From the NCBI GenBank assembly GCA_026545225.1, contig CM048845.1:55776033-55840032 (forward strand): a stretch of 64,000 nucleotides of DNA. Reading direction: 5' to 3'. The number at the start of each line of letters is the position of its first letter. Within the stretch, counting starts at the first letter, position 1. This DNA is from Cornus controversa (lineage: Eukaryota; Streptophyta; Magnoliopsida; Cornales; Cornaceae). Both the position numbers and the translations under genes were made by a program. Below, one piece after another: positions 43,401 through 55,057 of this stretch. The notes under the pieces were generated by a model, which ran no database searches, was not told the origin of the DNA, and saw nothing but the letters and a program-made list of their open reading frames with translations.

Positions 43401-44003
43401 AACAAAACCTCTATCAAGACGAGCACAAATCCGTTTATGAACAATCTGTTTGTTAGACCAGGACCATGACCCATTATTAACTGGCAGATCGTCCAATCCA
43501 ACAGTTTGTAAAACACCATTAAATTCGTCAAGTAAGGACTGAGGAATAAGCCGACCCCCCACTTTGTCGGAGTGAAACCTAACCATATTCCAATCCCAAA
43601 TCGCCAACCATGGCCTATTAACGGCCTGTAACTTTAGACTCTGCCAAAGATCCTTCCTTTCAGAAAGGGTATTGGCCACATAAACTGCCGATACATGACA
43701 ACCAATCCCAGTTTCAAGAACCTTACAAACGATGAGCATATGTTGAGCATCCGAGAATAAAACTTCAACCTTTACCAACTCAGAATTCCACCCAATCCAA
43801 ATCCACCCACCTGGATGAGAATCATAGTTAGCTTTCCAGTTCCACCCAAGATAAACTTTATTTGAAATTCTAGAAAATTTATTTTCTCTAACTCGAGTCT
43901 CCACAAAGATAATAATAGCACACCTGTGAGAGGCTATCCAGGACTTAACCTCTCTCTGTATATGAGGTCTATTCAGACCTCGAATGTTCCAGCACCCAAT
44001 CAT
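40452..44003 (-). pseudogene. LINE ORF2: endonuclease and reverse transcriptase
   Basis: The frame 44003-42375 has the endonuclease: N-I-R-G-L-N at the start, V-E-T-R, W-D-W-N at the metal-binding D-x-N position, and S-D-H-Y near residue 220. It continues to the start of RT (D-K-A-P-G-x-D-G, T-L-I-P-K-K). After a stop near 42375 and a frame change, 42282-41830 continues RT with K-I-D-L-R-K-A-Y-D and the catalytic F-Y-A-D-D. 41810-41130 is the thumb region, and 40820-40452 is the C-terminal zinc-binding zf-RVT domain (C-Y-Y-C...H...H-C). At least three frame breaks make it inactive. It would nick target DNA and copy LINE RNA there. Confidence 0.9.
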
Positions 44004-44229
44004 TAGTGGGGAATGGGTGGAAAAGCTCCACTTGCCAGTTTACTGTGAGTCACGCTTGAGACGGGTTCCACAACCTCATTCTTCTTCTTTTTTTCTTTCT
44101 CAACCATTTTTTTCTTATCCGACAGAACTTGTAAATGAGTCTCTTCAGACTGTGGGTCAATCTTACCAGAAGAAGAAGACCAAAACACTATACGAGTACC
44201 TTTGACAGTAGGAAAAACTAAATCCTGCT

Positions 44230-46853
44230 AGATAGGTTCTTATGAATGCATCACACTAGAATGAGAAAAGGACTTACCTGATGGAGAAGTCCACCTACCC
44301 GTATCTAGAGGAACTGAACATGGCTGGACAGGAGAATGATGAAGAGAACTAATGGTACCCTCATTCAGGGATGGGACACCCACACCGTCCACTGTGGACA
44401 TTGGCAATTCCGAGCCCAAAACCTGAACAAGAGAAGGTGGCAAATACTCCTCTTCGGAAGTAGCCAAAGCGGCAAAGGAATTATGGATGTCCGCTGGTTC
44501 CCTCTGACCCCCCTGTTCACTGTATTATCCATATACTGAGATCTACCATGGATCTTGACTACCCATTTATCCACCCCTTTTTTCTTATTCGCTTTCAAAA
44601 TTTTTTGAGGACATTTATCGACCAAATGGTCAACACCCTTACAAAAGGAGCAAACTTGTGGCTTCCATTCATACTCAAGGTGAATCTGGCAATCCACCCC
44701 ATAAAAATCCACTAATAGCGAATCTGGAAGTTCGTCATACACATCTACTTCAACCATAACACGAATATATTGCCTGCTACCCCTGTTCCAAGAAGAATCA
44801 TCCATATAAGTCAGTTTTGAAAACTGTGAACACACTTTCGAAATCACCGTATAATTACGGCAATGAATAGGTACTTCGAATAACCACACCCAAATTGGAA
44901 CCGATCCCATAACTTCTTTTTCCAAATTTACATTTTTACACCACTTCTTTAGTATAATCAGGCGTCCTTCAAATGTGTGCACTCATCGTAGAATCTTCTG
45001 CAAATCTTCCTTTGAATTAAATTGGACTATAAAAAAGCCCTCCTTCAAATAGACTAGAGTAAAATCTTTGCATCATCGTCGCTCAATGAAGGCCTTAAAA
45101 ATGGATAATATGGTTTCTTGCCCATCACGTACCCGATGACTGAATTCTTCCAGTATTCAACGTCCTCTATGACATCCTCCATGGGGATACTAGCTTTATC
45201 GCGTACACAATCATAATATTGTAGATTCTGGAAAGAGGAATTAGTGGAGGTCTCGAAAAGACTCCTCTGATTCGTGTGTGAGTGTGACTCAAAAAGTATA
45301 TCAATTAAAAATTACCACACTTCGTAATAGAACAAATTCCTTACAGAATAGGGCTATCGAAAGGGGTGTCGAACCTTAGGGATTATGGTCTGATGAGTTG
45401 GAATACGGAATTAATTCTAATTAAATTTAAGAGAAAATAATTCTGATTTTTAAACTAATTAAAAAGTAAAATAAAATAAAACAAAGGTAAATAGAAAGTG
45501 AAGATAGTATGAGAGAAATCTAGGGTATTTGACTTCACCACTAACTCCACAATCAATGGTCAGTTGAATCAACTGTGGGAAATTACATCATGCATAAGTG
45601 GTGTCGGTGGCTACAAGCTCACCTTCATCCGTCAAGAAGATAACATATTATTAAGGCTAAGTCATGGACTATCTTCGATTGGCATGGGCCATCTGCCTAA
45701 CTACTCTAATCTAGGGTGCAGTATGGTTCATCTTCTCTAGGCATAATCCATCAAAGCTTTTAATGATATATTCAGTGATTACCATTGTGTAATAATCGCT
45801 CTCATGATCACAGAAAATAAGAGAGATTGAGTTCAATAACAACAACTAAATATCTAAGACAAGATAAGAAATCATTGAAACTGAATGTATAAGACTTGTA
45901 TTGCTCAATTCTATAATAAGAATCCTCTAAATTACATAATCTATGCATGTATATAACGGTCCCCAATAATTAAAACAATCAAACCATTGATGCTTTGTTA
46001 GGGCTACATCAAAACCCTAGTGGATGAACTAGCCGCTCATGGTAGAAGAAGAAGCTTCAACTGTTGAGGAAGAAGGCATCATCTTCATGAATTACTCGTA
46101 TGACTTCGTTCTCTAATGGCTCTGCAAAGTATGTCTTCTGTTCTGTCCAAAGCTCTCTCAGACTCTCCAATCTCCTCTAAATCACCCCCCAACTCAGCCT
46201 CCAATTCTTCACTTTATACCCCAAGAGAATACACCAAAGTCATAATCTAATTAGGAATTAATTAGGTTTTCCCGCAGCACTAATCAGGTAGGTTTTTTCT
46301 GCTGACGTTCGGCCCAACTTTTGACCCACTAGAAGTCCGATTCACGGAATTTTCGTGAAATACAAAAGTGTGCAGAATCGAATTTCGTTTAATGTAAATG
46401 GAAATTAAATCGATTTGAGGCTCATAAATAACACTTCTGGTCCATTTTTCAAAACGGGATTAAGACTGTAATATGCGCAGATTTGGGCTTCAGGCCCGAA
46501 ACCTTCTTAAGTAGTTGTACTTCTCTTGGACCTCTTCCTTGGGCTGATTTGAGTTGAAATAAATGGTTTAATGGATCACCTTGATGTAGGCTTTATCTAA
46601 CCATCTTGGATGTCTTCTTTAAAAGCCCAAAATCATGGTTTTAACTGAAATAATCATTAAGGCCCTGAAAATACGGAAAACACTAAAACGAAGTAAAATA
46701 CAAAATAATTTACCACTAAGAGAATAAAATACATAAGTTAAGAGGCTAGAATGCGTAACATTCAATGCCGATCATCTTCCATGAAGTGCGTTTAGGGGAC
46801 CCAGTCCGTCCAGGTAACGCCGAAATGCCGGAGGAGGATTGACCCCCCTCCAT
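44230..46853 (-). pseudogene. LINE ORF1, interrupted by a solo LTR
   Basis: The start codon is at 46851-46853 on minus, with M-E-G-G-Q-S-S-S following. The frame is interrupted by the LTR at 45268-46774 and resumes near 45262 with an E-Y-W-K-N-S-V-I-G-Y-V block of DUF4283 type. The frame 44982-44365 carries the rest of that domain and a C-S-F-C-x4-H-x4-C knuckle (about 44605-44650). A K/E-rich tail reaches 44003. Stops near 45000-45060 show decay before or after the insertion. The protein would bind LINE RNA. Confidence 0.8.
45268..46774 (-). mobile_element. Solo LTR of AthA family in LINE ORF1
   Basis: 1507 bp, TGATTCGTG to GCCGATCA, clearly the AthA LTR but more diverged from both AthA copies than they are from each other. 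There are no internal sequences or second LTR. Flanks TCCTC (45263-45267) and TCTTC (46775-46779) agree at four of five bases, as an old target duplication should. It formed by recombination between the LTRs of a once complete element. Confidence 0.9.
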
Positions 46854-46939
46854 GTTAGTGCCGTCACCGCCACGCAGAGCCACTGCTTAAAACCCTAATC
46901 CAATTACAAGTTAATGTAAACATGTGTTGTCTGCGTTAC

Positions 46940-46955
46940 AGTTCATTTAATTTTT
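46940..46955. repeat. LINE target site duplication, right copy
   Basis: AGTTCATTTAATTTTT, identical to 40268-40283. Confidence 0.9.
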
Positions 46956-47059
46956 AACTTTTCAAATTAATGAAATACTTGGCTCATTTACTTGCTATTT
47001 CTCACCCAATCGTGATCCGTACTCAGATCTTATATCCATTTGGTTTGTCATACTTAGGC

Positions 47060-47865
47060 AAACTGACCTTAATATGGTGTTCAACTGGTCGTGACTTAGC
47101 CAACTATTTTCAATGTGGCATTCAGCTTGCCTTGCCCTGGCCATTTTGATTTATAAATGACGTTCTACTAGTCATGCCTTAGTCAACTAATTTCAATATG
47201 GTGTTCTGCTAGTCATGCCTTAGCCATTTTGATTTATAAATGACGTTTGACTGGTAATACCTTAGTCAACTAATTTCAATATAGCATTCAACTAGTTATG
47301 CCTTAGCCATTTTGATTTACAAATGATTTTTGGCTTCTCATGCCTTAGCCATTTTGATTTATAAATGGCATTTGGCTAGTCATACCTTAGTCAACTAATT
47401 TTAATGTGGCGCTCAGCTAGTCATGCCTTAGCCATTTTGACTTACAAATGATGTTTGGCTTGTCACGCTTTAGTCAATTAATTTCAATGTGGCGTTCAGC
47501 TCGTCATGCCTTAGCCATTTTGATTTATAAAAAATGTTCGGCTGGTTATGACTTATTCAATTCATTTTAATGCGGCGTTTGGCTGGTCATACCTTAGCCA
47601 TTTTGATTTATAAGTGACGTTCAACAGGTTGTGCTTTAATCAACTAATTCAATGTGGTTTTCGGCTAGTCATGCCTTAGTCATTTTGATTTATAAATGAC
47701 GTTCGGCTGGTCATGCCTTAGTCAATTAATTCAATATGGCATTCAGTTGGTCATGCCTTAGCTATTTTGATTTATAAATAACGTTCAGCTGGTCATGCCT
47801 TATTCAATTAATTTCAATGTGGTGTTCGGCTGGTCATGCCTTAGCCATTTTGATTTATAAATTTG
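47060..47865. repeat. 83-bp minisatellite in the Tat 3' region
   Basis: About nine units of some 83 bases, each made of two half units of 41-42 bases. One half is of the form ttttgatttataaatgacgtt... and the other actaatttcaatgtggcgtt...; both end in tggtcatgccttag. Cores start near 47144, 47227, 47310, 47352 (a half-unit step) and 47434. Copies differ at many positions. Confidence 0.88.
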
Positions 47866-48059
47866 TATAAAAAGTCAAGACAGTGGCATTGTGTAACAAG
47901 ACCTTTCTTCGCTGCGCAATCCTACTACCTTTACATATTGGGGTGGATTTTTGCATATAATTTTTATACTGGCGTGTCTCCTTATTCGATGTGGGACCCA
48001 ACTTACAAAAGATAATCTTAAAAAATTGCGTGTCTCATTTATTTAACTTGGAATTAATG
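47866..48059 (-). other. Tat 3' region next to pol
   Basis: Non-coding sequence between the minisatellite and the end of pol. No 3' LTR matching 53399-53775 is found here or further left in the window. Confidence 0.5.
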
Positions 48060-49640
48060 AATTTCACTAGTGGGGTTACACATAATACCTTTTTAGGTGC
48101 ATTGTATTCCATGGTTTCTTAACTAGTGCCCCCGTCTCCATGTACTTTATGTAATTTATAAGCCCCTTTCTCGATCACCCCAGTGATTTCGTATGGTCCT
48201 TCCCAGTTTGGCTGCAAGCTTTCCTGCATTTAACTCCTTAGTGTTTCTAGTGACCTTTCATAAGACCTAATCTCCTAGTTCGAAGGTCTTGGGCTTGATT
48301 TTCTTGTTGTAACTACTCCGGATGGTGTATTGCTATGATGCCAATCTGATCTACGCCACTTCCCTTTGTTCTTCTAGCAAATTTAAATTGCGTTCGATCT
48401 GTCGATTGTTTTCTTTTCCATCAAACCATTCTGACCCGAGGGTTGAAACTACGAGTTCAGTTGAAATGACTGCTTTTGTTCCATAAGTCAAATTGAATGG
48501 ACTTTCTCCGGTTGGTCATCGAGGAGTTGTCTTTGTAGGCCCATAACATGGTTAGGAGATCTTCCAGCCAATGACCTTTTTTGTTCTCTTACTTCTTTTG
48601 GATGTTAGCGAAGATAGTTTTTTTTTTTTGTGATATCAGTATGCCCATTTCCTTGTGGATATGATCTTGAGGAGAGGTGCTGGTTAACGCCATATTTCTT
48701 GAAGAATTTTTAAACAGATCGATTATCTAAGTTCTTCCCTTTGTCCATAATTATCGATATGGGGAGCCCGAAGCAGCAAATAATGTTGTTCCAAAGAAAC
48801 TTCTTCACTTGCGAATATGTAATTGATGCATGAGCTTCAACTTCGACCCATTTGGTGAAATAATCCGTTCCCAAAAGTATGAATCACTTCTTTTTTGTTG
48901 TGATTGGTAGAGGTCCTACTATGTTCATTCCCCATTGTGCTAAGGGCCATAGGCTGCTTATCACATTCAAGTCATCTAGTGGTTGATGTAACATTTTTAC
49001 ATACCTTTGCCAGTTGTCACAATTTCTAGAGTACTCTATTGCATCTCGAACCATAAATGGTAAGAAGTATCCCTGCGTCAGGGCCTTTTGAGCTAAAGAT
49101 CTTCCTCCAGTGTGGTTTCCACAAACCCCTTTAGGAATTTCTTTGAGAACCATCCCAACTTTAGAAGGTGTCAGACATATGAGCAAAGGCCCTGAATAGG
49201 ATTTTCTGTACAAACGATCATTGATGATTGAATATTTTGTTGTTTTCATTCTGAGCTTTCTTGCCTCTTTCTTTTTCTTTAGAAGGACCCCTTTGATCAG
49301 GTAAGCCATGAATGGGTCCATCCAGCTCAGTTCCTTTCAGCTTGTGGACACTTGGTGGGGCTGCCCTATGCTTAGCTCATTTAATATTTATAGTGTGGAT
49401 ATCCTGGTCAGCAGTTCATCCACGTAGGAAGCTGAACAGGCTAACCGGTTTACTTCCTCATTCTATTTCCTTGGAATATGGTTGAGCCTAATTTAATCCA
49501 ACTCCTCTACTTCCTTGATTACTATTTTTGATAAGCATTTATTTTCTCTTCTTTGGTGTGATATTCCTTATTAATTACTTCACAATTAGTTGAGAATCAC
49601 TAAAAAATGATAAATCCTTTACCTGCAAAGATTTTGCCAA
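48060..49640 (-). pseudogene. Tat-type integrase remnant
   Basis: The frame 49321-48884 has the integrase zinc domain (a worn G-N-H-T-G-G-R-S-L-A block, then C-x2-W where C-x2-C is expected) and the start of the core, W-P-L-A-Q-W-G-M-N-I-V-G-P-L-P. This wording is typical of the Tat lineage, with N for the first catalytic D. Near 48130-48230 minus reads L-Q-P-N-W-E-G-P-Y-E-I, the usual end of pol. Between them the rest of the core is worn. Many stops. Confidence 0.75.
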
Positions 49641-51080
49641 TCATAGACCCGCTAGGAGGGCTTTATACTTTGCTACGTTATTTGACTCTGGAAACTCGAA
49701 TCTGACAGCATGATGGAGTTTCATTCCATCTAGAGTTTTAACTTCAATCCCTGCTCCAGCTCATGTTTAACTTGCTGATCCATAGACATAAACTTCCCAA
49801 CCTGATGTCACCCGATTCTCCTCTTCCTCTTTTGGTTCGTATTCTAACAAGAAGTCTGCTACCACTTAGCCTTTCTTTGCTACTTTGGATTCAAACCGAA
49901 TGTCAAAAGATCCAAGGTCCATTTCCCACTTCATCATCCTTCCTGATATCTATGGTTTGCTGAAGATTGCCCTTAGAGGTTGAGTCATTAGTACTATTAT
50001 AGTGTTGGATTCGAAGTAATGCCTCAGTGTTTTTTTTCATGTGCACCAGGGCCAAGATTAATTTTTCTACTTTCGTGTATCTTTGTACAGCATCGGTCAT
50101 TGTCTTACTAGCATAGAACACTAGGTGTTACTTTCAACCATCTTCCCTGACCCATGTCGGCTTGTTGATGCTTATGACACTGCAAGATACAGATACAGTT
50201 GTTATGCATCCTTCGGTATCGATAAGATTGGCGGGCTCAGCATGTATTCTTTTAATTTCTTCAGGGCCTTTGACTGGTCCCTGCCAGGCTACCCCATATA
50301 TCTCTTCCCTTTTTTCTAATGGCAATGAAGAAAGACTGACATCTGTTTAAGAGTCGCAAGATGAACCTGTTGAGCGTTGCTATCCGTCTGGTTAGGATTT
50401 GCACATCTTTGTGGGGCTTAGGTTCTAAACTTTGGACAATGGTTATTATCTATGTAGGATTTGCTTCGATTCCAGTGAGGCTGACCATGTGTCTGAGGAA
50501 CTGTCCAGAAGAGACTCCGAATGAACACTTTAATGGATTCAATTTCATGTTGTACTTGCTGATAATGTTGAACACCTCCTGCAAGTGTTTTAGATGATCT
50601 TCTTTTTTTAAACTTTTGACCACCATGTCATCTATATAAGCTTCCACCATCTTGCCAATCTTATCTTTAAAGATTTTATTAATCAGACGTTAGTAGGTTG
50701 CCCCTACATTCTCTAAATCGAACGACATCACCTTGTAGCAATAAGTTCTCCCTTCAGTGATGAAGGATGTCTTTTCCTCATCCCTTGGATCCATCGGGGT
50801 CTGATTGTAACCTAAGTACACATCCAGGAAGCTCAATTGTTCATACCCCACCATAACACCTACCATCTGATCAATTTTTGGAAGAGGGTAGTAATCTTTT
50901 GGATAAACCTTATTCAAATTAGTGAAATCTATGTAGACCCTCTATTTTTTGTTATTCTTCTTTACCACCACTACGTTTGAGAGCTAATCTGGGTATTTTA
51001 CCTCTTTAATGAATTAGGCATGCAATAGTCATTCTACCTCTTCTGTAATTATTCTGTTCCTTTTTGGAGAGAACCTCCTT
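49641..51080 (-). pseudogene. Tat-type RT and RNase H remnant
   Basis: On minus: 50917-50690 gives P-L-P-K-I-D-Q-M-V and S-F-L-D-V-Y-L-G-Y-N-Q; 50650-50450 gives A-Y-I-D-D-M-V-V-K-S, so the catalytic D-D pair is present, then M-K-L-N-P-L-K-C; 50325-50134 gives the connection; 50121-49903 gives the RNase H start (Y-A-S-K-T-M-T-D, R-Y-x-K-V-E-K). Short frames separated by stops and shifts show old decay. Confidence 0.8.
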
Positions 51081-52430
51081 TGCTTTTGTTTGATAGGAGT
51101 ACTTATAGGGTCGATGTTCAGACTGTGGCTGGCAAGGGCCGGATCTATTCTAGGCATATCCAGGTGGCTTCAAGCGAACACGTCGATGTTCTTTTGCAAG
51201 ACCTCAACCAGTTTATTCTTCTCAATTTTTTAATAGAAGTGAGCCAATCTAGGTGTTCTACTCGTAACCCTTTTTGCCGAGGGATATCATTTGTAGGAGT
51301 TCTTTGGTCTGAGTAAGTTCCTCGTCCTCTTTGTCTTCGGAGTCGTTGGATATCTGTGATTACTATTGAGAACTGACGCCAATGTGAGCTTTTTCTTTCT
51401 TAGGTCTGGACTTGATTGTTATGGCATAGCACTCTTTGGTGGCTATTTGGTCATCAAGAAGGTCTATCGTTCCCTTCCCATTTGGTGCCAGACATCTCAT
51501 AACCAGGTGTAGGGTGGGGGGAACTCCATGCATCATATGGATCCACCCTCTTCCTATAATGAGATTATAAGAAGATTGGACATCTACAATCATGAATTGC
51601 TCCTTTAACATTATTTGATAACAAAATTACTCTGATTGGGATAACTCTATTTCTGTTGAACCCCACAAGTGGAGTTTTGGCTAATTTAAATTAGTTTGGC
51701 CTGAGTTCCAATTGGTCAAAGACCCTGAGAGTTATATTATTTACACTCAATCCCGTATCAATGAGCACTCTTTTGATGAGGTAATTGGCTTCCAAGAGGT
51801 TGATCACCAATGGATCTTCATGTTGCATATGCACTCATCAGATCTAGATCTCTGAATGTAATATGAATTTCCAAATTATTGCATTGAACTGAATTTATTT
51901 CTCCCATCTTTCATAGCTTTTGCTCCTGGCGAAGATGAGATTGGCTTTGTCTCTGATCCTCTTGACTTGCATATCCGCGTATGGTTTTAATCGTTCGAAT
52001 ATGATTTATGTTATGATTTCCCCTTTGCGTTTAGGGGTTTGGCAATCATTCTGTTGCACTTGGTCTTTTATTACATACTCATGGAAACCTCATTTTGCTA
52101 TGATAGCCTTGGTCTGCCCCCTCAGATTCCTGCACTTGTTAGTGATGTGACCAAAATCTCGATGGAAGGCACAATGCCTACTTCAGTTTCTCTGCTTTAT
52201 TGGGATCTTGATAGGAGGGGGTGCCCGAAATATACCTGTCCTTGTTCCTTTGGTAGAGCCTTGCCAGAGAACACTTCAGAGACATATTATTCTCTTTGTG
52301 TTTGGACTTTTTTTTTGGTTTGGTGAGGATCAGAGAGGCTTTTCTCTGATTTTTCTGCTTCGCTACCCTATCTTTCGACTGAGCGCTCATGCTAACTAGG
52401 ACTAGCCTCTATTGGTGTACTGCCTTGTCT
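51081..52430 (-). pseudogene. Tat-type protease region remnant
   Basis: 51611-51363 (minus) reads Y-N-L-I-I-G-R-G-W-I-H, the conserved second half of the Tat protease, and continues toward RT. 51640-52400 is less clear: an S-V-N-N-I-T-L-R-type stretch near 51730 and K-rich frames (52390-52178) that may be the gag-protease linker. The catalytic aspartate block could not be placed with confidence. Confidence 0.6.
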
Positions 52431-53398
52431 TCCTATAGGCTTAGGTATCGTTGCCCCTTTGCATTCAGATCTCCCACGCTTTCAGGAGTGTTTCTCACTA
52501 AAGACGCATAGAACTCTGTCCCAGGTATAACGGTTACTTTGAAATCATCGACTGCTGCGGCTTGGTCATAACCATCTATTTGAGACATTTCCAGGTTAAA
52601 TCTGGTCAAGAATGCCTTCAAAGTTTCTCCTTTCGCTTGGCTCATGGTTAAGAGAGATGAGATAGTTTTCTTCTGTCTTTGGTGTCCAATATACTGGGCG
52701 ATGAAGAGTTCGCACAACTTATAAAATATGGGAATTGACCCAACTGACTGTTGTTTGAACCAGGTTAGGGCTGCTCCGGTTAAACTAGTCTGGAAGATTT
52801 TACACATGAGGTTCCCGTCTTTTGCGTTTAATGTCATCCTCTGTTAAACGTGGTATAGGTGTTCGACGGGATCGATCGTCTTGTCAAAGGTCATGAAGCT
52901 TGGAAGAATGATTTTTCTTGGATTTGGGGCCTTTCGTATTTCTTTGTTAAAAGGAGATTGGACTACTCTGCTTGTCAGCTGAGTTGCTAGGTTCGTAGGG
53001 GTCTAATTTTTCAAGTCCTTGGTCTAGACATCAACCTTCCTTTTAAGCCTATCTGCTATCGCTTGGAATGGGGTGTTCGACTCGAAACAATCATGTTTCG
53101 ATCGAGCGAGTAGCTAGGATTTCCTATGGAGTGGATCGTGGTCTCATGATCTAATGGTGGATCGTCAGTCTGCTTTCTAATAAGACGAGTTAGTTTTGCT
53201 TGAAGCAATTCATTCTGCCAGTGGGATTCTTCTAGTTATTGTCGTAGTTGCTGCAACATCTGCTCCTGTGTTTGATTCTGCTCCATCGTGTCGCTATGAA
53301 CTGGTGATTGTCGGCCTACCACAGTTTCGGAGCGTATTTTCATAGCCATGAACTTTTTAAGAAAAGTTAGTGAACGCTTCCCATAGATGTCGCCAAAG
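52431..53398 (-). pseudogene. Tat-type gag remnant with leader and primer site
   Basis: 52837-52433 (134 codons) shows G-A-A-L-T-W-F, L-F-I-A-Q-Y-I, G-E-T-L-K-A-F-L-T-R-F and a later D-D-F-K-V block, the Retrotrans_gag core of Tat elements. The N-terminal part (53424-53236) is Q-rich. The sequence TTTGGCGACATCTATGGGAA on minus (about 53379-53398) is in the primer-site position beside the LTR and resembles the leader of Tat elements. Several stops interrupt gag. Confidence 0.75.
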
Positions 53399-53775
53399 TG
53401 TAGATGCAAAAATCTACTCACCAAAAACTGTAAGTAAATTTAAGTAGAGACACTCGTGAATTTGTTATATGGGAAGTTCACTGCCTTTTGCAGTGTTTAC
53501 TATTTCTTTTATATTCAGTTTTTGGGTTACAATTGTTCCAATATTTCTTCCCCAATCGGGGGGAAATGTATGATTTCGTCCTCAATCATTGTGATCTGGC
53601 TACATGGATCGCGCTAATTTTGAAAATTTGGCTAATCAATTTCAAATCTCAAGTTATTGATTTCCACTTTGTTGGACACGATGTGGACCCTACAGGATGA
53701 GGTGGTTGCCAAGTCATTGCCTCGTCGGATAGTACACGTGTCGCTTCTTCACTAGTTGGATGTTTTCCCTCCACA
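53399..53775 (-). mobile_element. 5' LTR of Tat-type element
   Basis: It begins TGTAGATGCAAAAATC right after the primer site and can be closed at ...CTCCACA (53775), giving 377 bp and TG/CA ends. The right border is the less certain one. An (ATT)n microsatellite (53776-53800) follows. Confidence 0.6.
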
Positions 53776-53844
53776 ATTATTATTATTATTATTATTTTAT
53801 TTTTGGAGAAGTACTTCATCATTTGATTCGTCCCTTTTTACATT

Positions 53845-53990
53845 GGGTAAATTAGACTTACCTCCCCTGAGGTTTGGTCTAATTACACCTGACATCAAAC
53901 TAATGGATTTTGTTACAATGACCTCCCCTGAAGTTTGCTCCATTAGACAAAGACCCCCTCCGTCCAAAATTCCATTAGTTTTGTCAAAAA

Positions 53991-54026
<36 letters not shown>

Positions 54027-55057
54027 GACCTGATTACACCTGGCATCAAACTAATTGATTTTGTTACAATGACTTCTCCTATAACAGAAATGAACTAATT
54101 GACGTTAACTTTTGGATGAAATGTCTATTATATCCTTAATATTATATTGATATAAAAATTAAAATATTTATATATATAAAATGACACTTTTGCCCATCTA
54201 ATATAATAATATTTATTATATATATATAATATTTACTATATTATATATATATAGTAAATATTATATATATATATATATATGTATATATTTATGTGTGTGT
54301 GCGCGCACAGCCCCAACTGCCATCATCACCCCCATCGACACCACACCAAGACCACCTCCATGCCACATACTAGACCCACTACTCACGGCTGCCATGCCGT
54401 GAACCATCACAACCATCGTGCACAACCTTAACTGCCATGGCCACCACTGTGGTGAGGTTCATGAGCCACCACAACCATCGTACACAACCCCAACTGCCAT
54501 AGCGACCACCATGGTGAGGTTAATGAAGCCGAAGGTTGGAGCATGGTGGGGCCCATGGCAGCTGGGGTTGTGCATGATGGTTATGGTGGCTCGACTAGCG
54601 ATGGTTCACAACATGGCAGCCGTGAGTGGTGTGTCTAGTCTGTGGCATGGCGGTGGTGTTGGTGTGGTGTCGATGAGGGTGATGATGGTAGTTGGGGTTG
54701 TGCACACAAACACACACACATATATAATAATATTTACTATATTAATATTTTGATTTTTATATCAATATAATATTAAGTGTATAATAGACATTTCACTCGA
54801 AAGTTAACGTTTGTTAGTTCATTTCTGTTACATGGGAGGTCATTGTAACAAAATCAATTAGTTTGATATTGAGTGTAATCAGGCCAAAAATCAAAGAAGG
54901 TCAATGTAATTTACCCAACAAAACTAATATAATTTTGGACGGAGGGAGTATTTGTCTATCGGAACAAACCTCAAGGGAGGTCATTGAAACAAACTCTATT
55001 AATTTGATGTCGGGTGTAATTAAACCAAACCTCAGGAAAGATCAGTGTAATTTACCC
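53845..55057. mobile_element. Foldback (palindromic) MULE-like element, 1.2 kb
   Basis: It begins GGGTAAATTAGAC and ends with the complement ...TAATTTACCC. The inverted match continues through 'acctcccctgaggtttgg', 'caaactaat...ttttgttacaatgacc' and 'gaactaattgacgttaac', then through TA-rich sequence, and on into the central GC-rich part (for example ccccaactgccatcatcac on the left, gtgatgatggtagttgggg on the right). The axis is near 54450, so each arm is about 600 bases. The start sequence and nine-base flanks TTTTACATT / TTTTATTTT (7 of 9 equal) fit a Mutator-like element. It codes for nothing recognisable; the frame 54418-54753 is a palindrome artefact. A transcript would fold into one long hairpin. 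Confidence 0.85.

Larger units (their letters stand above)
40284..46939 (-). mobile_element. L1-type LINE with nested solo LTR
   Basis: Bounded by 16-bp direct repeats. The left end starts with a T-run on plus (a short poly-A tail on the sense minus strand). Without the solo LTR and its target duplication it is about 5.1 kb, close to full length. It has ORF1 (nucleic-acid binding) and ORF2 (endonuclease, RT, zinc-ribbon end), both broken. Confidence 0.92.

Noticed and set aside
54418..54753. 111-codon plus frame in the foldback element
   Set aside because: Its sequence is the inverted partner of itself around the palindrome axis; no domain.
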